DNA of 50,376 nt from JAUPKT01 sp964427855 (GCA_964427855.1 CAYRVH010000024.1:1-50376), one strand, 5' to 3'; numbered from the stretch's first letter, positions 15,387-24,187 are shown. Notes: generated from the letters alone by a model not told the origin. Numbers and translations: made by a program.

Positions 15387-16145
15387 ATGGCTCAATTGGA
15401 ATGCGTCGGTATGGGTAAAAACTTCGGAGCGCTCGTTGCGCTGGATAACGTGAGTTTCCAGCTTCGGGAAAGGGAGATCCTCGGCCTCATCGGCCCAAAC
15501 GGCGCCGGGAAGACAACCCTTTTCAACTGCATTATCGGCCTCCAGAAACCTACCCGGGGCAGGGTCATGTTTGACGGAACGGATATTACGGGTCTTCGGC
15601 CGCATCGGATTTGCCGCCTCGGTCTTGTGAAGACGTCTCAGATCATGGAGCCATTCAAGGCCCTCACAGTGGGTGAAAACGTACTCATCGGCGCCTTGTA
15701 TGGGGCCGTGCTTCCCATGAAAAAGGCCGTCGCCGAAACCGAACACATATTGGATTTTGTTGGACTGGCCGCAGACAAGGACAAATTGTCGTCATCAATA
15801 TCGGTGCCGGCTCGGCGCCGACTCGAGTTGGCTCGCGCCTTGGCCACAGGCGCCCAGGTGCTGCTCTTGGATGAAAACATGGCGGGGCTCAATCCGTATG
15901 AGATCGACGAGGCGTTAAAGCTTTTAGAAAAGATTCGAGACCTAGGAAAATCCCTCATCGTGGTGGAACACATCATGCGCGCGGTGATGGGTATATCTGA
16001 CAGGATCATCGTGTTGAACTACGGCACAAAGATCGCCGAAGGGGCTCCGCAAGAGATCGCCTCTAACAGCGAGGTGATAGAGGCATATTTCGGAGACAAG
16101 AAAACCTTCCTCGGCCAGAACCAAGGACAAACATCCCATGGATGA
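15387..16145 (+). CDS. ABC transporter ATPase, LivG type
   Basis: 252 residues from ATG 15387; GTG 15378 is the alternative. Walker A is G-P-N-G-A-G-K-T-T (about 34-42). Walker B is L-L-L-D-E followed by N instead of P. The ABC signature is unusual: where L-S-G/Y-G-Q is expected the sequence reads I-S-V-P-A-R-R-R-L-E-L-A-R-A-L, keeping the 'RRLELARAL' helix but lacking the glycine. The switch histidine is in V-V-E-H. The C-terminus has the LivG-type 'VLNYGTKIAEGAPQEI'. With a normal LivF partner, one composite ATP site may be weakened. It overlaps the next gene by eight bases. Confidence 0.92.
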   Translation: MAQLECVGMGKNFGALVALDNVSFQLREREILGLIGPNGAGKTTLFNCIIGLQKPTRGRVMFDGTDITGLRPHRICRLGLVKTSQIMEPFKALTVGENVLIGALYGAVLPMKKAVAETEHILDFVGLAADKDKLSSSISVPARRRLELARALATGAQVLLLDENMAGLNPYEIDEALKLLEKIRDLGKSLIVVEHIMRAVMGISDRIIVLNYGTKIAEGAPQEIASNSEVIEAYFGDKKTFLGQNQGQTSHG

Positions 16146-16854
16146 CCTCATCCTGAGTATAGAAGGCATAGACGTTTCATACCGTGACGTCAGGGTGCTC
16201 ACCGGCGTGAGTCTCGTCGTTAAAGCGGGGGAAATCGTCACCGTTATAGGACCAAACGGCGCAGGAAAGAGCACGCTGCTCTCCACCATTGTGGGATTTA
16301 CCCATCCCTCCAAAGGTGCCATCCGCTTTCGAGGCAGGCCTATTGATAAACTCCCCCCGGAGGACGTCGTACAACTTGGGCTCACTATCGTGCCGGAAGG
16401 CGCCAGGGTGTTCGCGGAAATGACCGTCTTGGACAACCTCAAGATGGGGTCTTACGTCAAGACGGCGCGAAAATTCAGGGAAGAAACGCTCCAGGAGGTC
16501 TTCTCGTTTTTCCCCCGTCTCCATGAACGGATGAAGCAAAAGGCGGGAACGCTGAGCGGCGGTGAACGACAGATGCTCGCCATTGGGAGGGCCCTGATGT
16601 CCAAACCGCGTCTCCTACTTCTGGACGAGCCTTCTCTGGGCCTTGCCCCCATACTGGTGTCCAAAGTGTTCGAGGCTGTGGCCGGCATTGCTGCAACGGG
16701 AATTACCGTCCTGCTCGTGGAGCAAAATGTGAATTACTCTCTTGAAATAGCCCACAGGGGGTACGTTCTGGAGAATGGGCGCACCTGCCTGGAGGGGCTG
16801 AGCGCAGAGCTTATGAATAACGATCATGTACGGAAGGCATATTTAGCTATGTAA
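16138..16854 (+). CDS. ABC transporter ATPase, LivF type
   Basis: 238 residues. Walker A G-P-N-G-A-G-K-S-T, Q-loop region 'EDVVQLGLTIVPEGARVFAEMTVLDNL', canonical signature L-S-G-G-E-R-Q, Walker B L-L-L-D-E-P and switch histidine replaced by Q in 'LLVEQNVNYSL' (usual for LivF). It completes the two-ATPase, two-permease transporter. It overlaps the LivG-type gene and is followed 20 bp later by the molybdenum-hydroxylase iron-sulfur subunit, which ties import to the first oxidation step. Confidence 0.93.
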   Translation: MDDLILSIEGIDVSYRDVRVLTGVSLVVKAGEIVTVIGPNGAGKSTLLSTIVGFTHPSKGAIRFRGRPIDKLPPEDVVQLGLTIVPEGARVFAEMTVLDNLKMGSYVKTARKFREETLQEVFSFFPRLHERMKQKAGTLSGGERQMLAIGRALMSKPRLLLLDEPSLGLAPILVSKVFEAVAGIAATGITVLLVEQNVNYSLEIAHRGYVLENGRTCLEGLSAELMNNDHVRKAYLAM

Positions 16855-16874
16855 CCGTAGGGAATGGTGACGAC

Positions 16875-17384
16875 ATGTCCGAGAAGCCTTCAGCGATGAA
16901 AATCTCCTTCGAACTGAACGGGACGCTGCGGGAACTTGAGATCAGGCCGTGGGATACCGCCCTTGCAGCGCTTCGCGATGACCTCGGCCTAATCGGCTCA
17001 AAAGAGGGATGCGGCATCGGAGAATGCGGCGCGTGCACTATTGTCGTCAATGGTCGAGCGGTGGACTCCTGTCTCATGTTGGCTGCTCAGTTGGACGGCT
17101 GCACCGTTGAGACCATTGAAGGGTTGTCGAAGCAAGGCAGGATGCATCCACTCCAGAAGGCGTTTCTGGATGCCGGGGCGGTGCAATGCGGCTATTGCAC
17201 CCCGGGGATGATCATGTCCGCAAAGGCCCTGCTTGACAAACATCCAAAGCCGAATCGCGAACAGATATTGAGGTTTATGTCAGGCAACCTGTGCAGGTGC
17301 ACGGGGTACCAGCAGATAATTGAAGCCATCTCCCGGGTCTCGAGTGCGGAGACAGAACCTGCAGACTCCAAGGATCGGCCATGA
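16875..17384 (+). CDS. ndhS: Molybdenum hydroxylase, 2x[2Fe-2S] subunit (probable nicotinate dehydrogenase)
   Basis: 169 residues, standard for the small subunit of the xanthine dehydrogenase family. The plant-ferredoxin-type cluster is bound by C46, C51, C54 and C66 ('EGCGIGECGACTI'). The second cluster, in a four-helix domain, is bound by C105, C108, C140 and C142 ('QCGYCTPGMI', 'LCRCTGY'). It carries electrons from the molybdenum centre to the FAD subunit. The stop overlaps the next start as ATGA. The assignment to nicotinate hydroxylation to 6-hydroxynicotinate rests on the downstream enamidase and reductase; on sequence alone it could serve another N-heterocycle. Confidence 0.88.
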   Translation: MSEKPSAMKISFELNGTLRELEIRPWDTALAALRDDLGLIGSKEGCGIGECGACTIVVNGRAVDSCLMLAAQLDGCTVETIEGLSKQGRMHPLQKAFLDAGAVQCGYCTPGMIMSAKALLDKHPKPNREQILRFMSGNLCRCTGYQQIIEAISRVSSAETEPADSKDRP

Positions 17385-18265
17385 GATCGATCTTTCAATA
17401 CGTCAGACCCTCATCCTTGGAAGACGCCGTGACATGGCTGGAGAAACACGGCGCCGTCACGGTGATCTTTGCGGGCGGGACAGACTTGATGCCTGCCATG
17501 AGGAAGGGGGAGGTGGCCTGCGATCACGTCTTGGATATTTCTCGGCTCAAAGAACTGAAATACATTGGACTCGAGGATAATGTGCTGATCATAGGCGCCG
17601 GCGTCACCTACACCGACCTCGTAGAAAGCGATGTCATTCACGCGCACGCGCCGGTGATAGCGGCTGCGGCCCGCTGCGTCGGCAGTGAACAAATTCGCAA
17701 CGTGGGTACGCTGGGCGGAAATGTGGGAAACGCCTCACCTGCTGCCGACAGCATCCCCGGCCTCATGGTGCACAACGCGCGAGTGGAGATCGTTCGCCAG
17801 GGCAAAATCCTCACACAATCTCTCACGGAGGTGATCCTTGGGCCTTATCATACCTCGTTAAAGCCGGGCGACCTCATCACTAAGTTCTTCTTGGAACCAT
17901 TGCCGCCGCCGTACCGGGCAGTGTATCAACGCACTGGTCGGAGGCGGGCGATGTCTATTGCTCGCATCAACCTCGCGGCTGCCGCAAATGTGGACTCTTC
18001 CGGTGTGATTGTGGACTTTCGGATGGGCATCGGATCCATGACCCCCCAACCATATCGAGCGGTTTCTGCGGAACGCACGGCCTATGGCAGGAGGCCCGAT
18101 CAGGCGCTCTTCGCGGAGATAGCCAGCATCGCGACTCAGGATATGATCAAACGCGCCGGCGTTCGATCCTCCACAGCGTACAAAAGACCCGCAGCCGAAG
18201 GGCTTATCCTGAAAAGCCTTTCTGAACTCTTTGACGCGCACACGCACGAGGACAGAGATCAGTGA
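17381..18265 (+). CDS. ndhF: Molybdenum hydroxylase, FAD subunit (probable nicotinate dehydrogenase)
   Basis: 294 residues. FAD_binding_5 / CO-dehydrogenase flavoprotein type. The FAD-binding 'FAGGTDLMPAMR' lies near the N-terminus, with 'GAGVTYTDL' and 'IRNVGTLGGNVGNASPAADSIPGLM' contacting the flavin. The C-terminal domain covers about 180-290. It takes electrons from the iron-sulfur subunit and passes them to NAD(P) or another acceptor. It overlaps both neighbours (ATGA and GTGA), so the three subunits are translationally coupled. Confidence 0.87.
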   Translation: MRSIFQYVRPSSLEDAVTWLEKHGAVTVIFAGGTDLMPAMRKGEVACDHVLDISRLKELKYIGLEDNVLIIGAGVTYTDLVESDVIHAHAPVIAAAARCVGSEQIRNVGTLGGNVGNASPAADSIPGLMVHNARVEIVRQGKILTQSLTEVILGPYHTSLKPGDLITKFFLEPLPPPYRAVYQRTGRRRAMSIARINLAAAANVDSSGVIVDFRMGIGSMTPQPYRAVSAERTAYGRRPDQALFAEIASIATQDMIKRAGVRSSTAYKRPAAEGLILKSLSELFDAHTHEDRDQ

Positions 18266-20529
18266 GAACCATTGGGAGAAATATTCCCCGAATAGGGGCG
18301 GTGGAAAGGGCCCTGGGCGGTGCGCGGTTTGCGTCGGACTGCGCATCCCAAGAGATGCTCACGCTCATGGTCCTGAGAAGCGATCGACACCATGCCCTGA
18401 TCAAGAAAATCGACGTCAGCGCTGCGTACGACATACCGGGGTGTGTGAGGGTGTTCACGCACGAAGACATCCCGGGGGTCAACAGATTCGGGATCATTAC
18501 CAAAGATCAGCGGCTTCTTGCGGAAGAAAAGGTCCGGTGCATCGGCGATCCCGTATGCCTCGTTGCGGCCGAGACTCAGGAGGCGGCAGAAAAGGCTCTG
18601 AAAGCCATCAAAGTCACCTATGAAGACCTTCCCGGGGTGTTCGACCCCGAAGAGGCTCTCAGAGGCGGCGCGCCCCAAATCCATGAAAAGGGAAACGAGC
18701 TGGGGCGCCGCGTCATTCACAAAGGCAACCCGGCAAAGGCATTTGAAAGGGCTGAGATCGTCATCGAGCGGGTCTATAGAACCCACTGGCTCGAACACGC
18801 ATATCTTGAACCCGACGGCGGCGTCGCGTGGCTCGATGAAAACGGCGCCTTGGTCGTCATCGCGTCAACTCAAAATCCTCATTACGACAGGAAAGAGGTT
18901 TCGGAACTCCTCGGCGTGGAAGAAGAAAGGGTTCGCATCATTCAGGCGCCGACAGGAGGCGGATTTGGATCGAAGCTCGATCTCAACGTCCAAGGCTTCG
19001 TGGGACTCGCCACGCTGCTGCTCCGAAAACCGACCAAGATGATCTACACCCGTGAAGAGGCCTTTCTCGCCACGGGTAAGCGCCACCCCTTAAAAATGTA
19101 CTATAAGAGCGCCGCAGACCGCGAGGGACGGCTTAGCGCCGTTGACGTCAAGATTATCGGGGATACGGGCGCGTACGCCTCCTATGGTCTGGCGGTGGTT
19201 TCTCGGAGCGCGGTCCATGCCATTGGACCGTACGAAACGCCAAACGCTCACATCGAATCCATATTCGCTTACACGAACAACCCTTATGCCGGTGCAATGC
19301 GAGGCTTTGGAGTCCCTCAGGTAGCATTTGCCCATGAATCACAAATGGATCTCATTGCGCAGGCCCTTGGTCTGGACCCGCTTGAGATAAGGAAGCGCAA
19401 CTGTCTGCGGGTAGGGTCCTTGACTGCCACAGGTCAAGAACTCGACGCCTCAGTGGGGATAGGGGCAACCCTAAACGCCGTTGCAGACCGCTACAAAGAG
19501 CTCTCGGCGCGCAAGCCGCAGGCTCAGTCCTACAAGAGACGGGGAGTAGGCGTGGCCTCGATGATGTACGGCATTGGCAATACCGGCATACAGAATCCTT
19601 CGACGGCCCAGGTGGAGCTCACGCCGGAGGGCAAGATCAAACTTTTTACGGGGGCCGCAGATATAGGACAAGGGTCTTCGACGGTCCTTGCGCAAATAGC
19701 CGCCGAGGTCCTCGGTCAAGACATCGAGGCGATCCAGCTGGTGGTCGCGGACACGTTGTACACGACGTCGGCAGGAGCCACCTCTGCGAGTCGGCAAACG
19801 TATATCTCCGGGAACGCCGTGAAAGACGCCGCAGAAAAACTCAGGGATATCTTGCTGATACAGGCTTCCAGTATCCTGAAGATCGACAGGAATCATTTGG
19901 CGCTCGATAACGAAGTGGTTCGATCCAAAAGTGATCCAACCAGATCGGTGACATTGAAAAGGATTGCTGCATATTCCACAAAAAACGGCATACCTCTGAA
20001 ATGGCAAGGCTTTTTTGACCCCCCTACCACGCCCCTCGACCCTCAAACAGGCCAGGGCGTGCCGTACGCCGCATATGCCTTTGCATCCCACGTGGCCGAA
20101 GTGGAGGTGGATACACTCACCGGAGAGGTCGAGGTAGTACGGGTCGTGGCGGCCCATGACGTCGGCAAAGCCATCAACCCGGAAAACGTGCGGGGCCAGA
20201 TCCTGGGGGGCGTTGCTATGGGAGTGGGCTTTGCGCTTATGGAAGAATTTGCGCCCAACCGAACAGAGTCCCTCAAGGACTATCACATACCCACTTTTTC
20301 GGACATGCCCATTGTGGAGCCCCTGATCGTGGAAGATGCGGAACCCACAGGACCCTTCGGGGCCAAAGGCGTAGGGGAGCCTGCGTTGATTCCTACGGCC
20401 CCTGCAATTCTCAACGCAATTGCCGACGCCCTCGGCGTCCGCATTTATGAATTGCCGGCGAGTCTCGAGGTCGTCATGAACGCAGCATTGGTAAAGTCAG
20501 GCCCAGAAACTGGAAACAGAGCAACATAG
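18262..20529 (+). CDS. Molybdenum hydroxylase, large molybdopterin subunit (probable nicotinate dehydrogenase)
   Basis: 755 residues from GTG 18262. Full-length large subunit in one chain: Ald_Xan_dh_C N-terminal domain ('IGAVERALGGARFASD'), then the cofactor-binding domain with 'GGGFGSKLD', 'GAMRGFGVPQVAFAHE', 'DIGQGSSTVLAQIAAEVLG' and 'GATSASRQTYISGNAV'. The catalytic base is E706 in G-V-G-E-P. In Eubacterium barkeri the corresponding part of nicotinate dehydrogenase is split into two genes, ndhL and ndhM, and carries labile selenium at molybdenum; the chain here is unsplit. The reaction is inferred to be water-derived hydroxylation of nicotinate at C6. A related heterocycle cannot be excluded. 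Confidence 0.85.
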   Translation: MRTIGRNIPRIGAVERALGGARFASDCASQEMLTLMVLRSDRHHALIKKIDVSAAYDIPGCVRVFTHEDIPGVNRFGIITKDQRLLAEEKVRCIGDPVCLVAAETQEAAEKALKAIKVTYEDLPGVFDPEEALRGGAPQIHEKGNELGRRVIHKGNPAKAFERAEIVIERVYRTHWLEHAYLEPDGGVAWLDENGALVVIASTQNPHYDRKEVSELLGVEEERVRIIQAPTGGGFGSKLDLNVQGFVGLATLLLRKPTKMIYTREEAFLATGKRHPLKMYYKSAADREGRLSAVDVKIIGDTGAYASYGLAVVSRSAVHAIGPYETPNAHIESIFAYTNNPYAGAMRGFGVPQVAFAHESQMDLIAQALGLDPLEIRKRNCLRVGSLTATGQELDASVGIGATLNAVADRYKELSARKPQAQSYKRRGVGVASMMYGIGNTGIQNPSTAQVELTPEGKIKLFTGAADIGQGSSTVLAQIAAEVLGQDIEAIQLVVADTLYTTSAGATSASRQTYISGNAVKDAAEKLRDILLIQASSILKIDRNHLALDNEVVRSKSDPTRSVTLKRIAAYSTKNGIPLKWQGFFDPPTTPLDPQTGQGVPYAAYAFASHVAEVEVDTLTGEVEVVRVVAAHDVGKAINPENVRGQILGGVAMGVGFALMEEFAPNRTESLKDYHIPTFSDMPIVEPLIVEDAEPTGPFGAKGVGEPALIPTAPAILNAIADALGVRIYELPASLEVVMNAALVKSGPETGNRAT

Positions 20530-20546
20530 GAGGATGTAATATAGCT

Positions 20547-21719
20547 ATGGCCAAGACGTTGATTGTGAATATTGGTACGCTCATCAGTGGAGATATCGCC
20601 AACCCTTTGTTGAGCGCGGATTCAATATACATTGCGGATGGACAAATCAATCGCATCGGCAGACAGGAAGATCTCCGGTCGCTTCCCGCTGACGTTGTTA
20701 TAGACGTCAAGGGAAGCGCACTGACACCGGGATTGATCGATTCCCATTGTCACGTGGTCTTGGGGGATTACACGCCGAGGCAGAACCAAATTGGTTTTAT
20801 AGACAGCGAGGTGCACGGCGGGGTTACCTCTGTCATCTCTGCGGGTGAGGTGCATCTCCCTGGGAGACCAAAAGACCCGGCAGGGGCCAAGGCCCTGGCA
20901 ATCCTCGCAGCCAAATCCTTCCAAGCCTTTCGGCCCGGCGGCGCAAAAGTGCTGGGCGGCGCGGTGATTCTAGAAAAAGGACTGACTGAAACGGATTTCG
21001 AAGAAATGGCAAGAGAAGGGGTGCGCCTTGTGGGTGAAATAGGACTCGGGTCCGTGAAATTCCCCAACGACGCCGCGCCCATGACCGCGTGGGCCAAGAA
21101 GCACGGGATGATCGTTCTCATGCACACCGGCGGTACATCCATCCCTGGGAGCGATACGGTCACTGCGGATCAAGTCATGGCCACCGATCCTCATGTAGCG
21201 TGTCACGTAAACGGCGGTCCTACCGCACTGCCGCCCGCCGAGATCGAAAAACTGATTCGAGATACCACCTATGCCATTGAAATCGTTCATTGCGGGAACC
21301 TTAAAGCCATGGTCTCGGCCCTGACATTTGGGAAAAAATACAATGCCCTTTCACGCTTTATCATCGGCAACGATGCGCCGTCTGGTACCGGCGTGATCCC
21401 TCTAGGCATCCTCAGGGTCATCGCATCGGCGGCGTCACTCACTGAGGTTTCGGCCGCGGACGCCCTGTGCATGGCTACAGGCAACACTGCGCGAACCTTC
21501 GGTCTGGCGACAGGGTTTATTCGTGAAGGTCTCCCCGCAGACCTTGTTGCCATGGACGCGCCCATGGGGTCCATTGGTAATGACACGCTCAGCGCTTTAG
21601 AGGCAGGCGACGTCCCCGGAGTCTCCATGGTGATGATAGACGGCAAGGTGCAGGTATGGACCAGTCGGAATACTCCGCCCGCCAAGCGAAAGGCCCAACT
21701 CGTAGAAAAGGACTCGTAA
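20547..21719 (+). CDS. ena: Enamidase (1,4,5,6-tetrahydro-6-oxonicotinate hydrolase)
   Basis: 390 residues, very similar from end to end to the Eubacterium barkeri enzyme as I recall it: N-terminal 'NIG-x-L-I-S-G-D-I', 'DYTPRQ', 'HLPGRPKD', 'GGAVILEKGLTE' and C-terminal 'SRNTPPAKR'. Amidohydrolase barrel with metal ligands H67 and H69 (D-S-H-C-H), bridging E164 (G-E-I-G-L-G), H193 (M-H-T-G-G), H220 and catalytic D276 (G-N-D-A-P-S-G). The characterised enzyme is a Fe-Zn protein that opens the ring, releasing ammonia and (S)-2-formylglutarate. AGGAGG lies 13 bases before ATG 20547. This is the strongest pathway marker in the window. Confidence 0.93.
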   Translation: MAKTLIVNIGTLISGDIANPLLSADSIYIADGQINRIGRQEDLRSLPADVVIDVKGSALTPGLIDSHCHVVLGDYTPRQNQIGFIDSEVHGGVTSVISAGEVHLPGRPKDPAGAKALAILAAKSFQAFRPGGAKVLGGAVILEKGLTETDFEEMAREGVRLVGEIGLGSVKFPNDAAPMTAWAKKHGMIVLMHTGGTSIPGSDTVTADQVMATDPHVACHVNGGPTALPPAEIEKLIRDTTYAIEIVHCGNLKAMVSALTFGKKYNALSRFIIGNDAPSGTGVIPLGILRVIASAASLTEVSAADALCMATGNTARTFGLATGFIREGLPADLVAMDAPMGSIGNDTLSALEAGDVPGVSMVMIDGKVQVWTSRNTPPAKRKAQLVEKDS

Positions 21720-21740
21720 CCTGAACAAGCCGAGCAAGCC

Positions 21741-23240
21741 ATGAAGGTCATAGTTGAGAGATGTAAGGGATGCGGCGCCTGTACCGTGGTGTGTCCGCAG
21801 AATGCCCTCAGTGTGGCGAAGAAAAAGGCGACGATTACTGATGCATGCTGCGAGTGCAAGGCATGTATGCGGGTGTGCCCCGAAGGGGCGCTCCAGCCCG
21901 AGGAATCTGCCATTTCAGGTGCGGTAGTCTGCGAATCGTGTCCGGTGAGATGCCAGATCAAGGACGGGTTTGTGGGGGCGTGCCAACGCTTTGTCAACAA
22001 GGGCGGAGTCCTAGAGAGGACCATTCCGCTGCTGACGTTTGACGACGTACGAGCAATTGTAGGTCCAGATTGGCGGCCGGAGATTCGAGAACCCCTGATC
22101 ACCGGCATTGGAGCAGGCACCACGTATCCCGACTGCAAGCCGGCTCCACGCATCGTGCAAGGCTCTGTGCAGGGCGTGGATGTGGTGACGGTGGTGACCG
22201 AAGCCCCCCTGAGCTATTCAGGCATCAAACTGAAGATCGACACAGATCGCACCCTTGGCGAAGAGGGCGCTCCTGTCCTCTATCGCCGGAAAAAAGTGGG
22301 TCATCTCACCACTGAAGAATATGGCTCCAAGATAGTTTCATTGGGAGGAGTGAATCTTCTCACTGGTCCCGACGGACTGGTGGTAGCCCGACTCATCTCC
22401 GAGCTTGCCAATCGTCAAAGGGTTCGTCTGAAGATCCGCGATGGCAGTTCCTTGGAAGTGCAGGTCGGCCGCCAGCCCTCCATTGACGGCGAGATAGACG
22501 AGGTCATGCGAGTGGGGTGCGGCAGCGCCACCTTGGGCCTCTTTGCGCCGTTGTTCAAAAAAGCAGCCGACGAAGCCATCGTCATCGATTCGCATTTGAC
22601 GGGTCTTATGAGCGAACATGCGGCTGGTCTTTTTGTGGGGGCGAGACCGACCGGCGTTCATCTCGTCTTTCCCCAGAGCACGCCGGGCCGCTATTTCGGA
22701 GACCACGGACAAGGCTGGGGAGGTACCTCCATTATGGATCCGAGACGCGTCATACAGGACATCGACCGCCGCGTGGCATGGCCTGGCATGAAAATTCTCA
22801 TCACCGAGACCACAGGACGCAACTTCGTCTTCCTTGAATTGCAATCAGATGGCTCTCTCGCGGAGATACCTGCCACGGATGAGGTGAAGATCGCGATCGG
22901 TGAGCTTGCCCAATCCTGTCAAGAAGCGAAAGTGTCCGCAGTGTATTGCGGGGGCTCCGGCGGCAGCGCGCGAGCAGGCGTCACGCGCTATCCCATCCGA
23001 CTCACCAGGGCTGTTCATGCAATGAAAGCTCGGCTCACCATCGGCGGCGCTCCCGCCTTTGTGTTGCCTGGCGGAGGGATTAATTTCATGGTGGACGTGG
23101 AAAAGGTCATGCCGGGCGCCTTCACGTGGGTCCCCACGCCTGCCACGGTGTGTCCCATCGAATATACCATGACGCTGGAAGATTATCACAAGATGGGCGG
23201 TCATGAAGAAGCCATCAAACCCTTTCGGATCAGGAGCTGA
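21741..23240 (+). CDS. hnr: 6-Hydroxynicotinate reductase
   Basis: 499 residues. Three cysteine sets stand at the N-terminus: C8/C11/C14/C18 and C36/C39/C42/C46 (two [4Fe-4S] ferredoxin motifs), then C64/C67/C71/C81 (a third cluster). This agrees with the two [4Fe-4S] and one [2Fe-2S] reported for the E. barkeri enzyme, which also carries a covalent flavin. The remaining 400 residues are the flavin/substrate part; G-C-G-S-A-T-L at 259-265 faintly resembles the Ser-Gly-Ala-Thr sequence flavinylated by ApbE enzymes. It reduces 6-hydroxynicotinate to tetrahydro-6-oxonicotinate using a low-potential donor such as ferredoxin, feeding enamidase encoded just upstream. Confidence 0.9.
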   Translation: MKVIVERCKGCGACTVVCPQNALSVAKKKATITDACCECKACMRVCPEGALQPEESAISGAVVCESCPVRCQIKDGFVGACQRFVNKGGVLERTIPLLTFDDVRAIVGPDWRPEIREPLITGIGAGTTYPDCKPAPRIVQGSVQGVDVVTVVTEAPLSYSGIKLKIDTDRTLGEEGAPVLYRRKKVGHLTTEEYGSKIVSLGGVNLLTGPDGLVVARLISELANRQRVRLKIRDGSSLEVQVGRQPSIDGEIDEVMRVGCGSATLGLFAPLFKKAADEAIVIDSHLTGLMSEHAAGLFVGARPTGVHLVFPQSTPGRYFGDHGQGWGGTSIMDPRRVIQDIDRRVAWPGMKILITETTGRNFVFLELQSDGSLAEIPATDEVKIAIGELAQSCQEAKVSAVYCGGSGGSARAGVTRYPIRLTRAVHAMKARLTIGGAPAFVLPGGGINFMVDVEKVMPGAFTWVPTPATVCPIEYTMTLEDYHKMGGHEEAIKPFRIRS

Positions 23241-23273
23241 CGGCTGCCCAGATGGGAACGATCCATATTCCTC

Positions 23274-24098
23274 TTGGATGAAGCCTCTGTCTTCGTGGAA
23301 TGCGGCCCCATGCGGCTGGTCATCCAAGCATGGCGGAAAGGCGTTCCCCAAGGCGCCCAGTGCATCGCGGCCGCTCACAAATCCATCCAGTTCCTTGAAG
23401 AAGCCGCGTCCTATTTTCCACAATGCAAGGCGCCAGCCTGGGACTTGAATGAACCGAATGCAAAGGGTGGCGTGGTTCACGCCTTATGGTCCGCTGCGAG
23501 GACCATTGGCGCGCCTGATCTGACACCCATGGCCGCCGTGGCCGGCGCTATTGCCGACGCAGTGGCAGACGAACTTGCCCGACTCTCCTTGACAAAGATC
23601 ATTGTCAACAACGGCGGCGACATAGCGATACGCCTGCAAAACACGGAATCGCTCCGCGTCGCCATCCGCCCCAAGGTCGATGGCGTCCATGTCTCACACT
23701 TCCTCCGCATTGACGGCTCGCTGCCCATAGGGGGTATCTGTACAAGCGGGCTCGGGGGGAGGAGCTTCACGCGGGGCGTGGCCTCAGCAGTGACTGCTCT
23801 TGCGGAGAGGGCTTCTGTGGCCGACGCCGCTGCCACAGCCATTGCCAACGCCGCCTATATTGACAGCCCTGCCGTGAAAAGAGCCCCCGCCTCGTCCATT
23901 GACCCCAATTCGGACCTCAAAGATCTTGATATAACCATCAGCGTGGATCCGCTCTCCGAGGAGGAAATAGGATTGGCCCTGGAAAAAGCTTTATCGTACG
24001 CCGAAGCCCTCGCCGCGACGCGGAAGATTTTTGGCGCCGTGATAACCGTCCAGGATCGCACGATATGGACTCGCCGCATCCAGGGTATTGTCGAGTGA
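23274..24098 (+). CDS. UPF0280 (ApbE-superfamily) protein, candidate flavin transferase
   Basis: 274 residues from TTG 23274. An in-frame CTG at 23244 is better placed behind AGGAG (23232-23236) and would add 10 residues, so the start is open. Family sequence includes 'GPMRLVIQAWRKG', 'AAVAGAIADAVADEL', 'NNGGDIAIRL', 'GICTSGLGGRSFTRGVASAVTALA' and 'ADAAATAIANAA'. The G-G-D and A-D-A-A-A-T-A elements correspond to the FAD/metal-binding parts of ApbE flavin transferases. The gene lies 33 bp after hnr, whose E. barkeri counterpart has covalently bound flavin. Attachment of that flavin is the proposed role. It is the last gene of the block. Confidence 0.85.
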   Translation: MDEASVFVECGPMRLVIQAWRKGVPQGAQCIAAAHKSIQFLEEAASYFPQCKAPAWDLNEPNAKGGVVHALWSAARTIGAPDLTPMAAVAGAIADAVADELARLSLTKIIVNNGGDIAIRLQNTESLRVAIRPKVDGVHVSHFLRIDGSLPIGGICTSGLGGRSFTRGVASAVTALAERASVADAAATAIANAAYIDSPAVKRAPASSIDPNSDLKDLDITISVDPLSEEEIGLALEKALSYAEALAATRKIFGAVITVQDRTIWTRRIQGIVE

Positions 24099-24187
24099 TG
24101 ACCCATGCACACGTCTGATCGAATACGCGGTCTCGATGTAGAGCAGCGCCCAGGCGATACCCGGCAGCAATACCCCGCGAGTAGAGG

